This document shows positions 25,834 to 34,333 of a DNA stretch of 64,000 nt, in pieces. Both the position numbers and the translations under genes were made by a program. The stretch's first letter is position 1, and each line of letters opens with the position of its first letter. The notes under the pieces are model-generated. The model was not told where the DNA came from, made no database searches, and worked only from the letters and a program-made list of their open reading frames with translations. Source of the DNA: Undibacterium sp. KW1 (lineage in GTDB: Bacteria; Pseudomonadota; Gammaproteobacteria; Burkholderiales; Burkholderiaceae_D); assembly GCF_009937955.1 (NCBI RefSeq), contig NZ_AP018439.1, forward strand, positions 4,340,001-4,404,000, given 5' to 3'.

Positions 25834-26445
25834 ATGAGCCATCCCCGCCATCAATTACTGGAAGCAGCCCGGCTAGGTGATGGCAATGCCATTGCCGAGC
25901 TGCTCACCGTCTGCCAGCCCGACCTCAAGCGCTTTGCCCGCCGCACCTGCTCAAATGCCGAGGATGCCGAAGACGCGGTGCAAATGGCCTTGTGGTCGCT
26001 GTACCGCAAGGTAGGCGCACTGCGCTGTGCGGCGACTTTTGCGACCTGGATGTTCCGCATCGTTGAACGTGAATGTTACCACCTGTTCCGCATCAAGAAA
26101 TACCACGAAGCCATCGATGAGCTCAACGAGCACGACATGCCCATGGCCAATATGGTACCGACTGACTTGCGCATGGACCTGGTGCGCGCGATGGAAAGGC
26201 TGTCGCCTCCTTACCGCGAAGTGTTGATACTGCGTGACGTGCATGAACTGACCGCCCCCGAAGTCGCCGCCCATCTGGGCCTGAGCCTGGAAGCCGTCAA
26301 AAGCCGTTTGCACCGTGCCCGTGCACAGGTGCGCGAGCAATTGCTCAGCAGTGGATACTGGCTCAAGGATGGTGCACCAGAGGTTGCCAACGCTGCCGGA
26401 GTTACCGGAGTTGCTGAACCTGATGGAGACAATCATGTTTTGTAG
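25834..26445 (+). CDS. ECF-type RNA polymerase sigma factor
   Basis: 203 residues from the ATG at 25834. Region 2 is FARRTCSNAEDAEDAVQMAL with FATWMFRIVERECYHLFR. Region 4 is LSPPYREVLILRDVHELTAP followed by HLGLSLEAVKSRLHRARAQV. Size and parts fit an extracytoplasmic-function sigma factor without C-terminal extension. No classic anti-sigma gene is near; instead it sits between two DUF2892 membrane protein genes with one-base and 11-nt junctions. One of these may sense the signal and hold the sigma factor, though this is inference. Confidence 0.9.
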   Translation: MSHPRHQLLEAARLGDGNAIAELLTVCQPDLKRFARRTCSNAEDAEDAVQMALWSLYRKVGALRCAATFATWMFRIVERECYHLFRIKKYHEAIDELNEHDMPMANMVPTDLRMDLVRAMERLSPPYREVLILRDVHELTAPEVAAHLGLSLEAVKSRLHRARAQVREQLLSSGYWLKDGAPEVANAAGVTGVAEPDGDNHVL

Positions 26446-26641
26446 CACATCTGTGACGGTGCATTTGCTGCGCGGTCTTGGTGCACTGGCCCTGGTGATC
26501 GCCGCTTTCTTGCTTGAACCTTTTGGCATGCTCTGGTCAGGCTTGGCACTCATAGCTGCATTTTTGTTGATGCGCGGGTGTCCCATGTGCTGGACTATGG
26601 GTTTGATTGAGACGATTTATGAGGGGCGGAAGAAGAGCTAA
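26435..26641 (+). CDS. DUF2892 small membrane protein, second copy
   Basis: 68 residues from the ATG at 26435 (GGAG upstream), overlapping the end of the sigma gene by 11 nt, so translation is coupled. Two hydrophobic helices surround LLEPFG, and the Cys-Pro pair appears as RGCPMCWTMGLIETIYEG, like the CPAC motif of the first copy. It differs clearly in sequence from the first copy, so they are old paralogues and not a recent duplication. Confidence 0.82.
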   Translation: MFCSTSVTVHLLRGLGALALVIAAFLLEPFGMLWSGLALIAAFLLMRGCPMCWTMGLIETIYEGRKKS

Positions 26642-26642
26642 C

Positions 26643-26730
26643 CGTAGGTTGGAAAATTCTCGTAGGTTGGGCTTCTCGTAGGTTGGGCTACGGGGTATCA
26701 GCCCAACACTGGGCCTCAACAGACATGTAC
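26643..26730. repeat. CGTAGGTTGG repeat cluster
   Basis: Three starts of CGTAGGTTGG (26643, 26661, 26678) are followed by the CAGCCCAACACT box and a CAACAGACATGTAC stretch. It is an inverted counterpart of the copy at 27340-27423, so the pair brackets the gene at 26750. Confidence 0.7.
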
Positions 26731-26749
26731 ATTATTTAAACCCCCTACT

Positions 26750-27250
26750 CTATTTCTGTGCTTCTATAGATGCGATAAAGGTCGCAGAACCATCGTCCTC
26801 CCAGTCTGAACTGGTTTGCACATAATTGGTGAGCTCCTGAAGATATTCGAATCTGAAGAACGCAGAAATATCTTCAAGGACTCTCCTATCTATTCCACGC
26901 GATATTTTGTGCGCAAGAAGTCTGGCAATCAACTGCTGATAAGATCGTCCTAAAATTTCAAATTCAGATTCCAACGGCCCGTCTTCCATATGCCAGCGCA
27001 CATAAATTTTCTGAGCTCTCAGGTAAGAAGTAATGGAATCGCCATTTGTCTGCCAAAGTATCAGGAATTCATCTGCACAAGGGAATGCATCGGGATACTT
27101 AACGAAAGCACTGAACAGAGTATCAGGTGATTGACATATATGTTTAATTTCATCGGGCAAAGTCTTCTCCCAAATAGCAACAATATCTAAAGGAATATTT
27201 TCCTTCCTGATTGCGTCAAATAGTTCTTGTTGACTTTGAACGACTTGCAT
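26750..27250 (-). CDS. Hypothetical protein bracketed by inverted repeats
   Basis: 166 residues from the ATG at 27250 with AGGAT upstream; the frame is open to 27304, but the extra part has no signal. The protein is rich in acidic and aromatic residues (PDAFPCADEFLILWQTNGD, then VRWHMEDGPLESEFEILG) and has a helical middle (SYQQLIARLLAHKISRGIDR). The sequence is clearly more A+T-rich than the flanking operons and sits between inverted copies of a dispersed repeat. It has some flavour of SUKH-type immunity proteins but no motif I would rely on. Confidence 0.6.
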   Translation of the reverse strand: MQVVQSQQELFDAIRKENIPLDIVAIWEKTLPDEIKHICQSPDTLFSAFVKYPDAFPCADEFLILWQTNGDSITSYLRAQKIYVRWHMEDGPLESEFEILGRSYQQLIARLLAHKISRGIDRRVLEDISAFFRFEYLQELTNYVQTSSDWEDDGSATFIASIEAQK

Positions 27251-27339
27251 TGTGATCCTATATGAACTCAAAATCATCGAATTGAAATTGCCCGTGAAGC
27301 GCATGGCATGTTAACCGATGAGCTAACCATGTGCAATTG

Positions 27340-27423
27340 CCTCAGTCCAACGGTCAGCATTTCAATAGCGTATGCGTCTGTTGAGGTCGAGTGTTGGGCT
27401 GATAAACCGTAGCCCAACCTACG
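27340..27423. repeat. CGTAGGTTGG-family repeat, inverted copy
   Basis: Ends CGTAGCCCAACCTACG with the AGTGTTGGGCT box and an internal ATTTCAATAGCGTATGCG that matches the centre of the 2240-2342 element. It lies upstream of the ethanolamine permease gene. Confidence 0.7.
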
Positions 27424-27510
27424 ATGCCGGCTCCAACCCAATTCTGGCTCTTGTGATAACGCCCCGAATCATGGATACTTGACTCACCCTACCCCACAGT
27501 GAGGCTATCC

Positions 27511-28926
27511 ATGACACCCGATCAGGCAAGCTCAGGCACGACTGCGCAGTTAAAATCTACGCTGGGTAGTTTGCAATTGTGGGGCATTGCGGTGGGGCTG
27601 GTCATCTCGGGTGAGTATTTTGGCTGGAGTTATGGCTGGGCTTCTGCCGGGACTTTGGGGTTCACGGTGACGGCGCTATTCATTGCGGCGATGTACACCA
27701 GCTTTATCTTCAGCTTCACTGAGCTGACCACGGCGATACCGCATGCGGGTGGGCCGTTTGCGTATAGCAGGCGGGCGTTTGGGCCTCTCGGTGGTTTCTT
27801 TGCCGGTGCGGCTACCCTCATAGAATTTGTGTTTGCACCACCGGCCATCGCGCTGGCGATAGGTGCTTACCTGAATGTGCAATTTCCTGAAATCAATCCC
27901 AAGACGGCCGCGGTGGCTGCCTATCTGGTGTTCATGACACTGAATATTCTGGGCATACAGATCGCCGCCAATTTTGAGCTGGCCGTCACCCTGCTGGCGA
28001 TATTTGAATTGCTGGTGTTCATGGGTGTGGTGTCGCCAGGGTTTAGCATGAGCAATTTCACCAAGGGTGGCTGGGCCGGGCAGGATCATTTCAGCATGGC
28101 CTCGTTGCCGGGCATGTTTGCGGCTATCCCGTTTGCGATATGGTTCTTTCTGGCGATAGAAGGTGTGGCGATGGCGGCAGAAGAATCGCGCAACCCGCTA
28201 CGCTCTATACCCATCGCTTACATAGGTGGCATCATCACACTGGTGGCATTGGCGATAGGCGTCATGGTGTTTGCCGGTGGTGTGGGTGACTGGACCAAGC
28301 TGTCAAATATCAATGACCCGCTACCGCAGGCGATGAAGCTGGTGGTCGGTAATAACAGCAACTGGCTGCACATGCTGGTGTGGCTGGGCCTGTTTGGTTT
28401 GATCGCGTCTTTCCACGGCATCATACTCGGCTATTCACGGCAGATTTTTGCACTGGCGCGTGAGAATTATCTGCCACATTTCTTTGCCAAAATCCATCCG
28501 CGTTTCAAGACACCGCACCGTGCCATTTTGGCGGGTGGCGCCATCGGTATCGCTGCAATTTATAGCGATGAACTGATCAAGATAGGTGGCCAGAGCCTGA
28601 CAGCGAATATACTCACGATGAGTGTGTTTGGTGCGCTCCTGATGTATATCGTCAGCATGCTCGCCCTGTTCAAACTGCGCCGCACAGAGCCAGATACCGT
28701 GCGGCCATTCCGCGCACCGTTTTACCCTTACTCACCAGCCTTTGCGCTGATCAGTGCCTGCATCTGCATGGTCACCATGATTTATTATAATCTGCTGATA
28801 TTCGGTATTTTTTGTCTGTTCCTGGTGCTGGCGTATGTCTATCATGCGATGACGGCTGGCAAGCGTTCGCCTGTGCAGAGTGAAGGCAACAGCAATCCCA
28901 TGAACACGGAAACCGCAGCAAGATGA
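27511..28926 (+). CDS. eat: Ethanolamine permease
   Basis: 471 residues from the ATG at 27511 (frame open from 27499, with GTGAGG upstream). An amino acid-polyamine-organocation (APC) family transporter with about 12 transmembrane helices. The first helix contains GLVISGEYFGWSYGW and the third HAGGPFAYSRRAFGPLGGFF, both typical of the Eat ethanolamine permeases. IEGVAMAAEESRNPLRSIP is the family loop. It imports ethanolamine across the inner membrane. The stop overlaps the EutB start (ATGA), so uptake and breakdown are coupled. Confidence 0.93.
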   Translation: MTPDQASSGTTAQLKSTLGSLQLWGIAVGLVISGEYFGWSYGWASAGTLGFTVTALFIAAMYTSFIFSFTELTTAIPHAGGPFAYSRRAFGPLGGFFAGAATLIEFVFAPPAIALAIGAYLNVQFPEINPKTAAVAAYLVFMTLNILGIQIAANFELAVTLLAIFELLVFMGVVSPGFSMSNFTKGGWAGQDHFSMASLPGMFAAIPFAIWFFLAIEGVAMAAEESRNPLRSIPIAYIGGIITLVALAIGVMVFAGGVGDWTKLSNINDPLPQAMKLVVGNNSNWLHMLVWLGLFGLIASFHGIILGYSRQIFALARENYLPHFFAKIHPRFKTPHRAILAGGAIGIAAIYSDELIKIGGQSLTANILTMSVFGALLMYIVSMLALFKLRRTEPDTVRPFRAPFYPYSPAFALISACICMVTMIYYNLLIFGIFCLFLVLAYVYHAMTAGKRSPVQSEGNSNPMNTETAAR

Positions 28927-30344
28927 GCATAAGGCCCGCACAATTCAGCCACATCGTCGGCACGCGCACTTACCAGTTCCGCGACCTTAAGGACTTGCTG
29001 GCCAAGGCCACGCCGCTGCGTTCTGGTGACTCGCTGGCGGGAGTGGCCGCAAGCACGGCAGAAGAGCGTGTGGTGGCGCAAATGTGCCTGGCAGAACTAC
29101 CGCTGAAAACCTTTCTCAATGAAGCGCTGGTGCCTTACGAGAGCGATGAAGTGACCCGCCTCATCATTGATGAACATGATGCCACTGCCTTTGCCACGAT
29201 CAGTCATCTAAGCGTAGGAGATTTTCGTAACTGGTTGTTGTCAGATGCGGCAGATACTGCAACGCTGACGGCGCTGGCACCCGGCATCACACCAGAAATG
29301 GCAGCCGCCGTCAGCAAGCTCATGCGCGTGCAGGATTTGATTTTGGTGGCAAAGAAATGCCGCGTGGTCACGGCATTCCGCAATACCCTGGGTCTGGAAA
29401 ACCGCATCGCCACGCGCCTGCAACCTAACCACCCAACTGACGATACCACCGGTATCGCTGCCAGCATACTCGACGGCTTATTGTATGGCAGTGGCGACGC
29501 CGTGATAGGCATCAACCCCGCCAGCGACAATGTGCCGCAAGTCATCAAGCTGCTGCACATGCTCGACGCCATCATCGAGCAATATGCAATACCCACCCAG
29601 TCTTGCGTGCTCACGCATGTGACCAATACCATGGCGGCAATCGAGCGTGGTGCACCAGTCGATCTGGTGTTCCAGTCCATCGCGGGCACCGAGGCGGCCA
29701 ACAGCAGCTTTGGTATCAACCTCGCGCTACTGGCAGAAGCACGCAGCGCCGCCCTGTCACTGGGGCGCGGCACGGTGGGCCAGAATGTCATGTACTTTGA
29801 AACTGGCCAGGGCAGTGCCTTGTCAGCCAATGCCCATCATGGCATGGACCAGCAAACATGCGAAGCGCGTGCCTATGCTGTGGCGCGTAAATTCCAGCCC
29901 CTGCTGGTGAATTCTGTCGTCGGCTTCATCGGGCCTGAATATCTTTATGATGGCAAGCAAATCATACGCGCAGGTCTCGAAGACCATTTCTGCGCCAAGC
30001 TGCTGGGCTTACCCATGGGTTGCGATGTCTGCTACACCAACCATGCCGAGGCTGACCAGGACGACATGGATATCCTGCTGACTTCCCTCGCCACCGCAGG
30101 CTGCAATTTCATCATGGGCGTGCCAGGGTCAGACGATATCATGCTCAATTACCAGAGCACGTCTTTTCACGATGCGCTGTATTTGCGGCGTGTGTTGGGC
30201 TTGCGGGCTGCGCCTGAATTTGAAGCCTGGTTGAAGCAAATGGAGATATACAAACACGATAATAGGCAAGATGAGCAATTGCAATTACAATTACATGATG
30301 CCCTGCCGCAGGGTTTTGCACCTGCGCTGAGAAGACTGACATGA
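28923..30344 (+). CDS. eutB: Ethanolamine ammonia-lyase, large subunit
   Basis: 473 residues, full length for EutB. With EutC and adenosylcobalamin it converts ethanolamine to acetaldehyde and ammonia in the cytoplasm. Family blocks seen are the start QFSHIVGTRTYQFRDLKDLL, RLQPNHPTDDTTGIAASILD, GDAVIGINPASDN, FQSIAGTEAANSSFGINLAL and MYFETGQGSALSANAHHG, and near the end VCYTNHAEADQDDMDILL and FIMGVPGSDDIMLNYQSTSF. The start overlaps the permease stop by 4 nt. No B12 riboswitch or microcompartment gene is near, so this is the short non-compartment type. Confidence 0.97.
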   Translation: MSIRPAQFSHIVGTRTYQFRDLKDLLAKATPLRSGDSLAGVAASTAEERVVAQMCLAELPLKTFLNEALVPYESDEVTRLIIDEHDATAFATISHLSVGDFRNWLLSDAADTATLTALAPGITPEMAAAVSKLMRVQDLILVAKKCRVVTAFRNTLGLENRIATRLQPNHPTDDTTGIAASILDGLLYGSGDAVIGINPASDNVPQVIKLLHMLDAIIEQYAIPTQSCVLTHVTNTMAAIERGAPVDLVFQSIAGTEAANSSFGINLALLAEARSAALSLGRGTVGQNVMYFETGQGSALSANAHHGMDQQTCEARAYAVARKFQPLLVNSVVGFIGPEYLYDGKQIIRAGLEDHFCAKLLGLPMGCDVCYTNHAEADQDDMDILLTSLATAGCNFIMGVPGSDDIMLNYQSTSFHDALYLRRVLGLRAAPEFEAWLKQMEIYKHDNRQDEQLQLQLHDALPQGFAPALRRLT

Positions 30345-31138
30345 GCACCAAGCCCCCTGTCCATGCCAACCCATGGGAAGCCCTGCGCCAGTTCACCCAG
30401 GCGCGCATCGCCCTGGGCCGTGCTGGCGTCAGCGTACCTACCGGTGCGCAACTGGCCTTCCAGCTCGCCCATGCGCGCGCTCGTGATGCCGTGCATCAGG
30501 CGCTGGATGTCGATGTACTAGCACAGGCTTTGCAAGCTGCTGGATATGCCAGCCTGCATGTCAATAGTGCAGCGCATGATCGCCATACTTATTTGCAGCG
30601 CCCAGACCTGGGCCGCCGATTGAATGAAGCAGGACGCGAGCATCTGGGGCAATTGTCATCCCCGGTTAGCGATCTCGCCATCGTCATTGCCGATGGTTTA
30701 TCAGCCCCTGCCGTGGCGCAAAATGCCCTGCCCTTGCTGGCAAGTTTGCAGGCCAGACTCACGCCTGACAACTGGAGCCTGACACCCATCGTCATCGCCA
30801 CCCAGGCCAGGGTTGCCATAGGAGATGAAACAGGCGCGCTGCTGAATGCGCGTGCCGTACTGGTCTTGATTGGAGAAAGACCGGGCCTGAGTTCCCCCGA
30901 CAGCATGGGAGCCTACCTGAGCTGGGCACCCCAACCCGGCCTGACTGATGCTGCACGCAATTGTATCTCCAACATACGGCCAGATGGCCTTAGTTACGAT
31001 ACCGCCGCTTACAAGCTGCATTACCTGCTGAGTGAAGCGCGCAAACGTGGATTAACGGGAGTAGGCTTGAAGGACGAGACCGAAGCACCTGTTCAGCTTG
31101 GCAGCCAAAGCGTGTCGAATTTCTTGCTGGAAAAGTAG
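30341..31138 (+). CDS. eutC: Ethanolamine ammonia-lyase, small subunit
   Basis: 265 residues. Family blocks are PWEALRQFTQARIALGRAG, the stretch RPDLGRRLNEAGREHL, DLAIVIADGLSAPAVAQNAL, ALVLIGERPGLSSPDSMGAY-type sequence and the C-terminal NCISNIRPDGLSYDTAAYKL, which helps hold the corrin ring. It pairs with EutB to form the active lyase. The ATG overlaps the EutB stop by 4 nt. The TAG stop lies inside a GTAGGGTGC repeat, so the dispersed palindrome now supplies the end of the gene. No acetaldehyde dehydrogenase gene follows. Confidence 0.96.
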   Translation: MSTKPPVHANPWEALRQFTQARIALGRAGVSVPTGAQLAFQLAHARARDAVHQALDVDVLAQALQAAGYASLHVNSAAHDRHTYLQRPDLGRRLNEAGREHLGQLSSPVSDLAIVIADGLSAPAVAQNALPLLASLQARLTPDNWSLTPIVIATQARVAIGDETGALLNARAVLVLIGERPGLSSPDSMGAYLSWAPQPGLTDAARNCISNIRPDGLSYDTAAYKLHYLLSEARKRGLTGVGLKDETEAPVQLGSQSVSNFLLEK

Positions 31139-31214
31139 GGTGCTCCATGCGCGCCGCTTCATGCTTATGAAGTGCTTGCGTAAAAAATAAAGCGGTGCGC
31201 ACGGCGCACCCTAC
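31135..31214. repeat. GTAGGGTGCG-family repeat pair overlapping the eutC stop
   Basis: The left arm begins at the eutC stop codon and the right arm ends GGTGCGCACGGCGCACCCTAC. It may also serve as the operon's terminator structure, though no T-tract follows the first arm. Confidence 0.75.
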
Positions 31215-31247
31215 TCCTTTTTCAACATCCATTGCAATTGCCGTGAC

Positions 31248-31348
31248 GTAGGGCGCATTGTAATGCGCCGCATCTCATTTCCGCATCCACAAGCAATTGA
31301 CATGACCGTGAACCACGCTTGCATGCGGTGCATCGCAATGCACCCTAC
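31248..31348. repeat. GTAGGGCGCATTG-family repeat pair
   Basis: Left arm GTAGGGCGCATTGTAATGCG and right arm GCGGTGCATCGCAATGCACC with CTAC at its end, in inverted orientation about 60 bp apart. It is a subtype of the same dispersed family, with CATTG/CAATG at the arm tips. Confidence 0.75.
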
Positions 31349-31608
31349 ACAACGGCTATGCTTGAGCGGTGGAGTCCTACATGCCGGATACTTTCAGGTA
31401 GAGAAATCGATTGTTGACATGCGCTACTGCCACACTGCGCTGACACGACTATCAGTGACGATTTCCCAGTCGTATCTACGCGCGCTCAATCCGGGATATT
31501 TTCAGGAACGTTTACCAGAACTCATTTCATCGACAGGATGACATACATTCCATTTAAATTTCACCAGGCCCGCGCAACTATCCGCACAGGCCCGGCAAAA
31601 AAATTTAC
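31349..31608. other. Intergenic DNA with a solo MITE end
   Basis: No gene is supported. At 31517-31540, AGAACTCATTTCATCGACAGGATGA repeats the left end of the MITE family (16898, 41641) but without the TA border and without a right end, so it is probably a relic. Confidence 0.5.
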
Positions 31609-32964
31609 TCAAGCAAAAACCGCATTCAAACTAGCAATAATCGCTGTCTGACTACCATCCGCCAGCGGAACCGTAACGGTGGAACCTTTGAAGGCGACCA
31701 CGCTTTGCCCGGATGGCGCAGCTTGTGAGAAAGCTTTGCTGGAGCTGGCGTGGGCCATGCTACCGTAGGGGCCATAAGTGGTGCCGCTTTTTCCGGTCAG
31801 GGTCAGTTGCAACACGCATTGCCAGCCAAACCATGTGCCGGTGTAGCCAGAGACAGACACTATCGGATCGTTATAGGGGATGTTGGCAACCTGGCTGGTT
31901 CCGCTATTGCCACCATGCTGCAGAGTGGTGAAGATGCCGGTTTCCTTGTTCTGCGTACCGATGTTGTATGGGCCGGTGCCGGTATTGACGGACTGTATGG
32001 CATTGAGTACATCACCGGAACGCACCGTCACTTGTGTGATATTCGGGTTACCCGCTGCTGCGATGATCGCGGTGTCATCAAAGGCGTTGCCAGCGGGCGG
32101 GTTCGCCAGTTGATCAAGGATCATGAACTGTGCCTGCTCGAACTGGAAGTTGCCTGAGTTCAGGCGCCACATGAAAATATCCTGATAATTGTACTGCTTG
32201 TCACCGCTGTTAAAGCCTGCGGAAACGACATTCCACACCTGTTGTGCGCTGGCGTTAGGTGCTGAATTACCTGGTTCAAACTGCGCGCCATAACCGATGA
32301 CGGAGGGGGATATTCCAGCATCGAGAAACTTAAACAAGCGTGTGCCATCGTAGAATTGCGGCGAGACAAAATCGAAGGCGCTGTTGACGGTGGGATAGTC
32401 GATGGAATCAGTCAGCCAGGCAGGTGTGAATGACAGGAAATATTTAACGGGCTGCTCATCAAACACCTGGCGTATCGTGGAGAACAGTATCTTGAACTGG
32501 TCCTGGGTCATGTCGTCGGAGACATCGCCTTCCCAGTCTATATCAAGGCCATTCATGCCATTACCTTGCAGATAGCTGACAAGATTATTGGCAAATTGTG
32601 TTGCCTGAGTCTGCGGGTCGCCTGGGTTGGAAAAAATCGCGGCCAGGGTATTGGCGCCTGAATACACCATGGTCGCCAGAAACTTGATGCCAGGGTTGAC
32701 CTGGCGCGCATCATGCAGCACAGAATTCAGGTAATCCTGATTGCTGAGTCCGCCTTCATGCGTTGAACTGCCAATTTCTATGGTGTCACCATTGACGGCT
32801 GGGGTGACGGCAAAAAAAGCGATGCCGAGAAAGTTGGCGCTGTTATAGGTTTTATTGTTGATGAGTGTTTGAAAGCAACTGTTTGCGCTGTTGTAGTTGG
32901 TGCCGGGTGGTTCATCTTCGTTCAGATAAATCCACGCATTGACTCCATTTGCCAGGTCTGCCAT
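31609..32964 (-). CDS. GH18-like glycosidase with C-terminal lectin-like domain
   Basis: 451 residues. Residues about 1-300 form a GH18 barrel: the catalytic signature is MNGLDIDWEG (about 139-145; the last Glu of DxxDxDxE is present), preceded by IKFLATMVYSG and followed by FLSFTPAWLTDS and FDFVSPQFYDG. The C-terminal 150 residues (VTVRSGDVLNAIQSV, then TGKSGTTYGPYGSMAHASSS) resemble a jacalin-like lectin domain. GH18 enzymes cleave chitin or related glycans. No signal peptide is seen, so export by another route or an intracellular role is possible. It stands alone on the minus strand. Confidence 0.82.
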   Translation of the reverse strand: MADLANGVNAWIYLNEDEPPGTNYNSANSCFQTLINNKTYNSANFLGIAFFAVTPAVNGDTIEIGSSTHEGGLSNQDYLNSVLHDARQVNPGIKFLATMVYSGANTLAAIFSNPGDPQTQATQFANNLVSYLQGNGMNGLDIDWEGDVSDDMTQDQFKILFSTIRQVFDEQPVKYFLSFTPAWLTDSIDYPTVNSAFDFVSPQFYDGTRLFKFLDAGISPSVIGYGAQFEPGNSAPNASAQQVWNVVSAGFNSGDKQYNYQDIFMWRLNSGNFQFEQAQFMILDQLANPPAGNAFDDTAIIAAAGNPNITQVTVRSGDVLNAIQSVNTGTGPYNIGTQNKETGIFTTLQHGGNSGTSQVANIPYNDPIVSVSGYTGTWFGWQCVLQLTLTGKSGTTYGPYGSMAHASSSKAFSQAAPSGQSVVAFKGSTVTVPLADGSQTAIIASLNAVFA

Positions 32965-33366
32965 GTTGATACTCCTTTGGATTGATGTGATAGTTTGCCT
33001 ATCCTCAATATGCAGCCATCAGCACGATGGCCATAAAGGCCATAAACTCGGCGTGACACCTCATGCCATCTGCATATCTTCATAAAGAAATCGGACTGGG
33101 TGGGCTTTGCAATCGCGCTAAAAAGCGGATTGATGTTAACAATTCCGGTGCCCGGATCAACATCTGGGCTTGCAGAAAAGTTAACATTTTTATTATATCA
33201 AAAAAACAATTTATTTCCAGTTTTTTTACTTGCTGTGCCTTGTGCCTCACATCCGCATTCTGGTTATGCAAAATCCCCAGTCCGTTTCTGGCGAGACTGT
33301 GCGGGCCTGAACATCAATACTGCCTGCTCTTGTCCAACACGTATAGACACCATAAAGAGGAAGAGC
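32965..33366. other. Intergenic region, 400 bp
   Basis: Divergent spacer between the GH18-like gene and the SDR gene. No further gene is supported; frames open here lack starts and family sequence. An AT-rich stretch near 33185-33230 could hold promoters. Confidence 0.5.
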
Positions 33367-34131
33367 ATGATAGAACTGCACAATAAAATCGCCATCATCA
33401 CCGGAGCCAGCTCAGGCATAGGGCGGGCAGCCGCACTGCTGTTTGCCAGCGCAGGCGCAAGCGTGATTGTTACTGCGCGGCGGCAGCCTGAACTGGACAG
33501 TCTGGTGGCACAGATACGGCAGGCGGGTGGCCGTGCCGCAGGCATTGCGGGCGATGTCAGGCAAGAAGCCTATGCGCAAACCCTGGTTGATTTTGCCGTG
33601 CAGGAATTTGGCGGGCTGGACATTGCCTTCAATAATGCGGGCACCATGGGTGAAATGGGGGCAACGCTGCAAGTGTCTGCCGCAGGCTGGCAAGATACGC
33701 TGGATACCAATTTGAACAGTGCATTTTTTGGCGCGAAATATCAGATACCTGCGATGCTCAAACGCGGTGGAGGCAGCCTGATTTTTACATCTAGCTTTGT
33801 CGGCCATACGGTGGGTTTTCCTGGTGTGGCCGCCTATGCCGCCAGCAAGGCGGGGTTGAATGGCTTGACGCAGGCATTGGCAACAGAATTTGGCGCACAA
33901 GGCATACGCGTGAATGCGATCTTGCCTGGCGGCACAGAGACACCGATGGCACATCAAATGAACCACACGCCAGAGGCCATGGCCCAGGTCGCCAGTCTGC
34001 ATGCCTTAAAGCGTCTGGCGCAACCGGAAGAAATTGCGCAGGCAGCACTGTTCCTGGCATCGGATGCGTCTTCATTCATGACGGGTACAGCGATGCTCGT
34101 CGATGGCGGGGTGTCGGTGAACAGGACTTGA
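33367..34131 (+). CDS. Short-chain dehydrogenase/reductase (SDR)
   Basis: 254 residues from the ATG at 33367, with GAGGAAGAGC upstream; the longer frame to 33100 has no family sequence. The cofactor motif TGASSGIG lies at residues 12-19, NNAG follows in FNNAGTMGE, and the catalytic Ser and Y-x-x-x-K are in FTSSFVG and AAYAASKAGLNG. The end FMTGTAMLVDGGVSVN is typical of classical SDRs. ASVIVTARRQPE with Arg after the second strand suggests NADP(H) use. The substrate is unknown. Confidence 0.93.
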   Translation: MIELHNKIAIITGASSGIGRAAALLFASAGASVIVTARRQPELDSLVAQIRQAGGRAAGIAGDVRQEAYAQTLVDFAVQEFGGLDIAFNNAGTMGEMGATLQVSAAGWQDTLDTNLNSAFFGAKYQIPAMLKRGGGSLIFTSSFVGHTVGFPGVAAYAASKAGLNGLTQALATEFGAQGIRVNAILPGGTETPMAHQMNHTPEAMAQVASLHALKRLAQPEEIAQAALFLASDASSFMTGTAMLVDGGVSVNRT

Positions 34132-34195
34132 GTCTGGGTGTTTTAAGCACGCTGAAATTCGTGTACTAAAACTCATCTGCTGACATTCCACAGAC

Positions 34196-34218
34196 AGGGT
34201 GCGTCGCGCGCACCCTAC
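34196..34218. repeat. GTAGGGTGCG-family single palindrome
   Basis: A compact palindrome AGGGTGCG-TCGCG-CGCACCCT in the 200-bp gap upstream of the DUF4214 gene. Confidence 0.65.
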
Positions 34219-34333
34219 GCACCCCACTCACCTTGCTTGCATTTGCATATATACAAGTTCCTGTTTTTTTGCGATGATGCTGACTCTTTTGGCAAGGCAT
34301 TGCCCAACTCCCGCTCAGCAACAAGGTTTTTAC

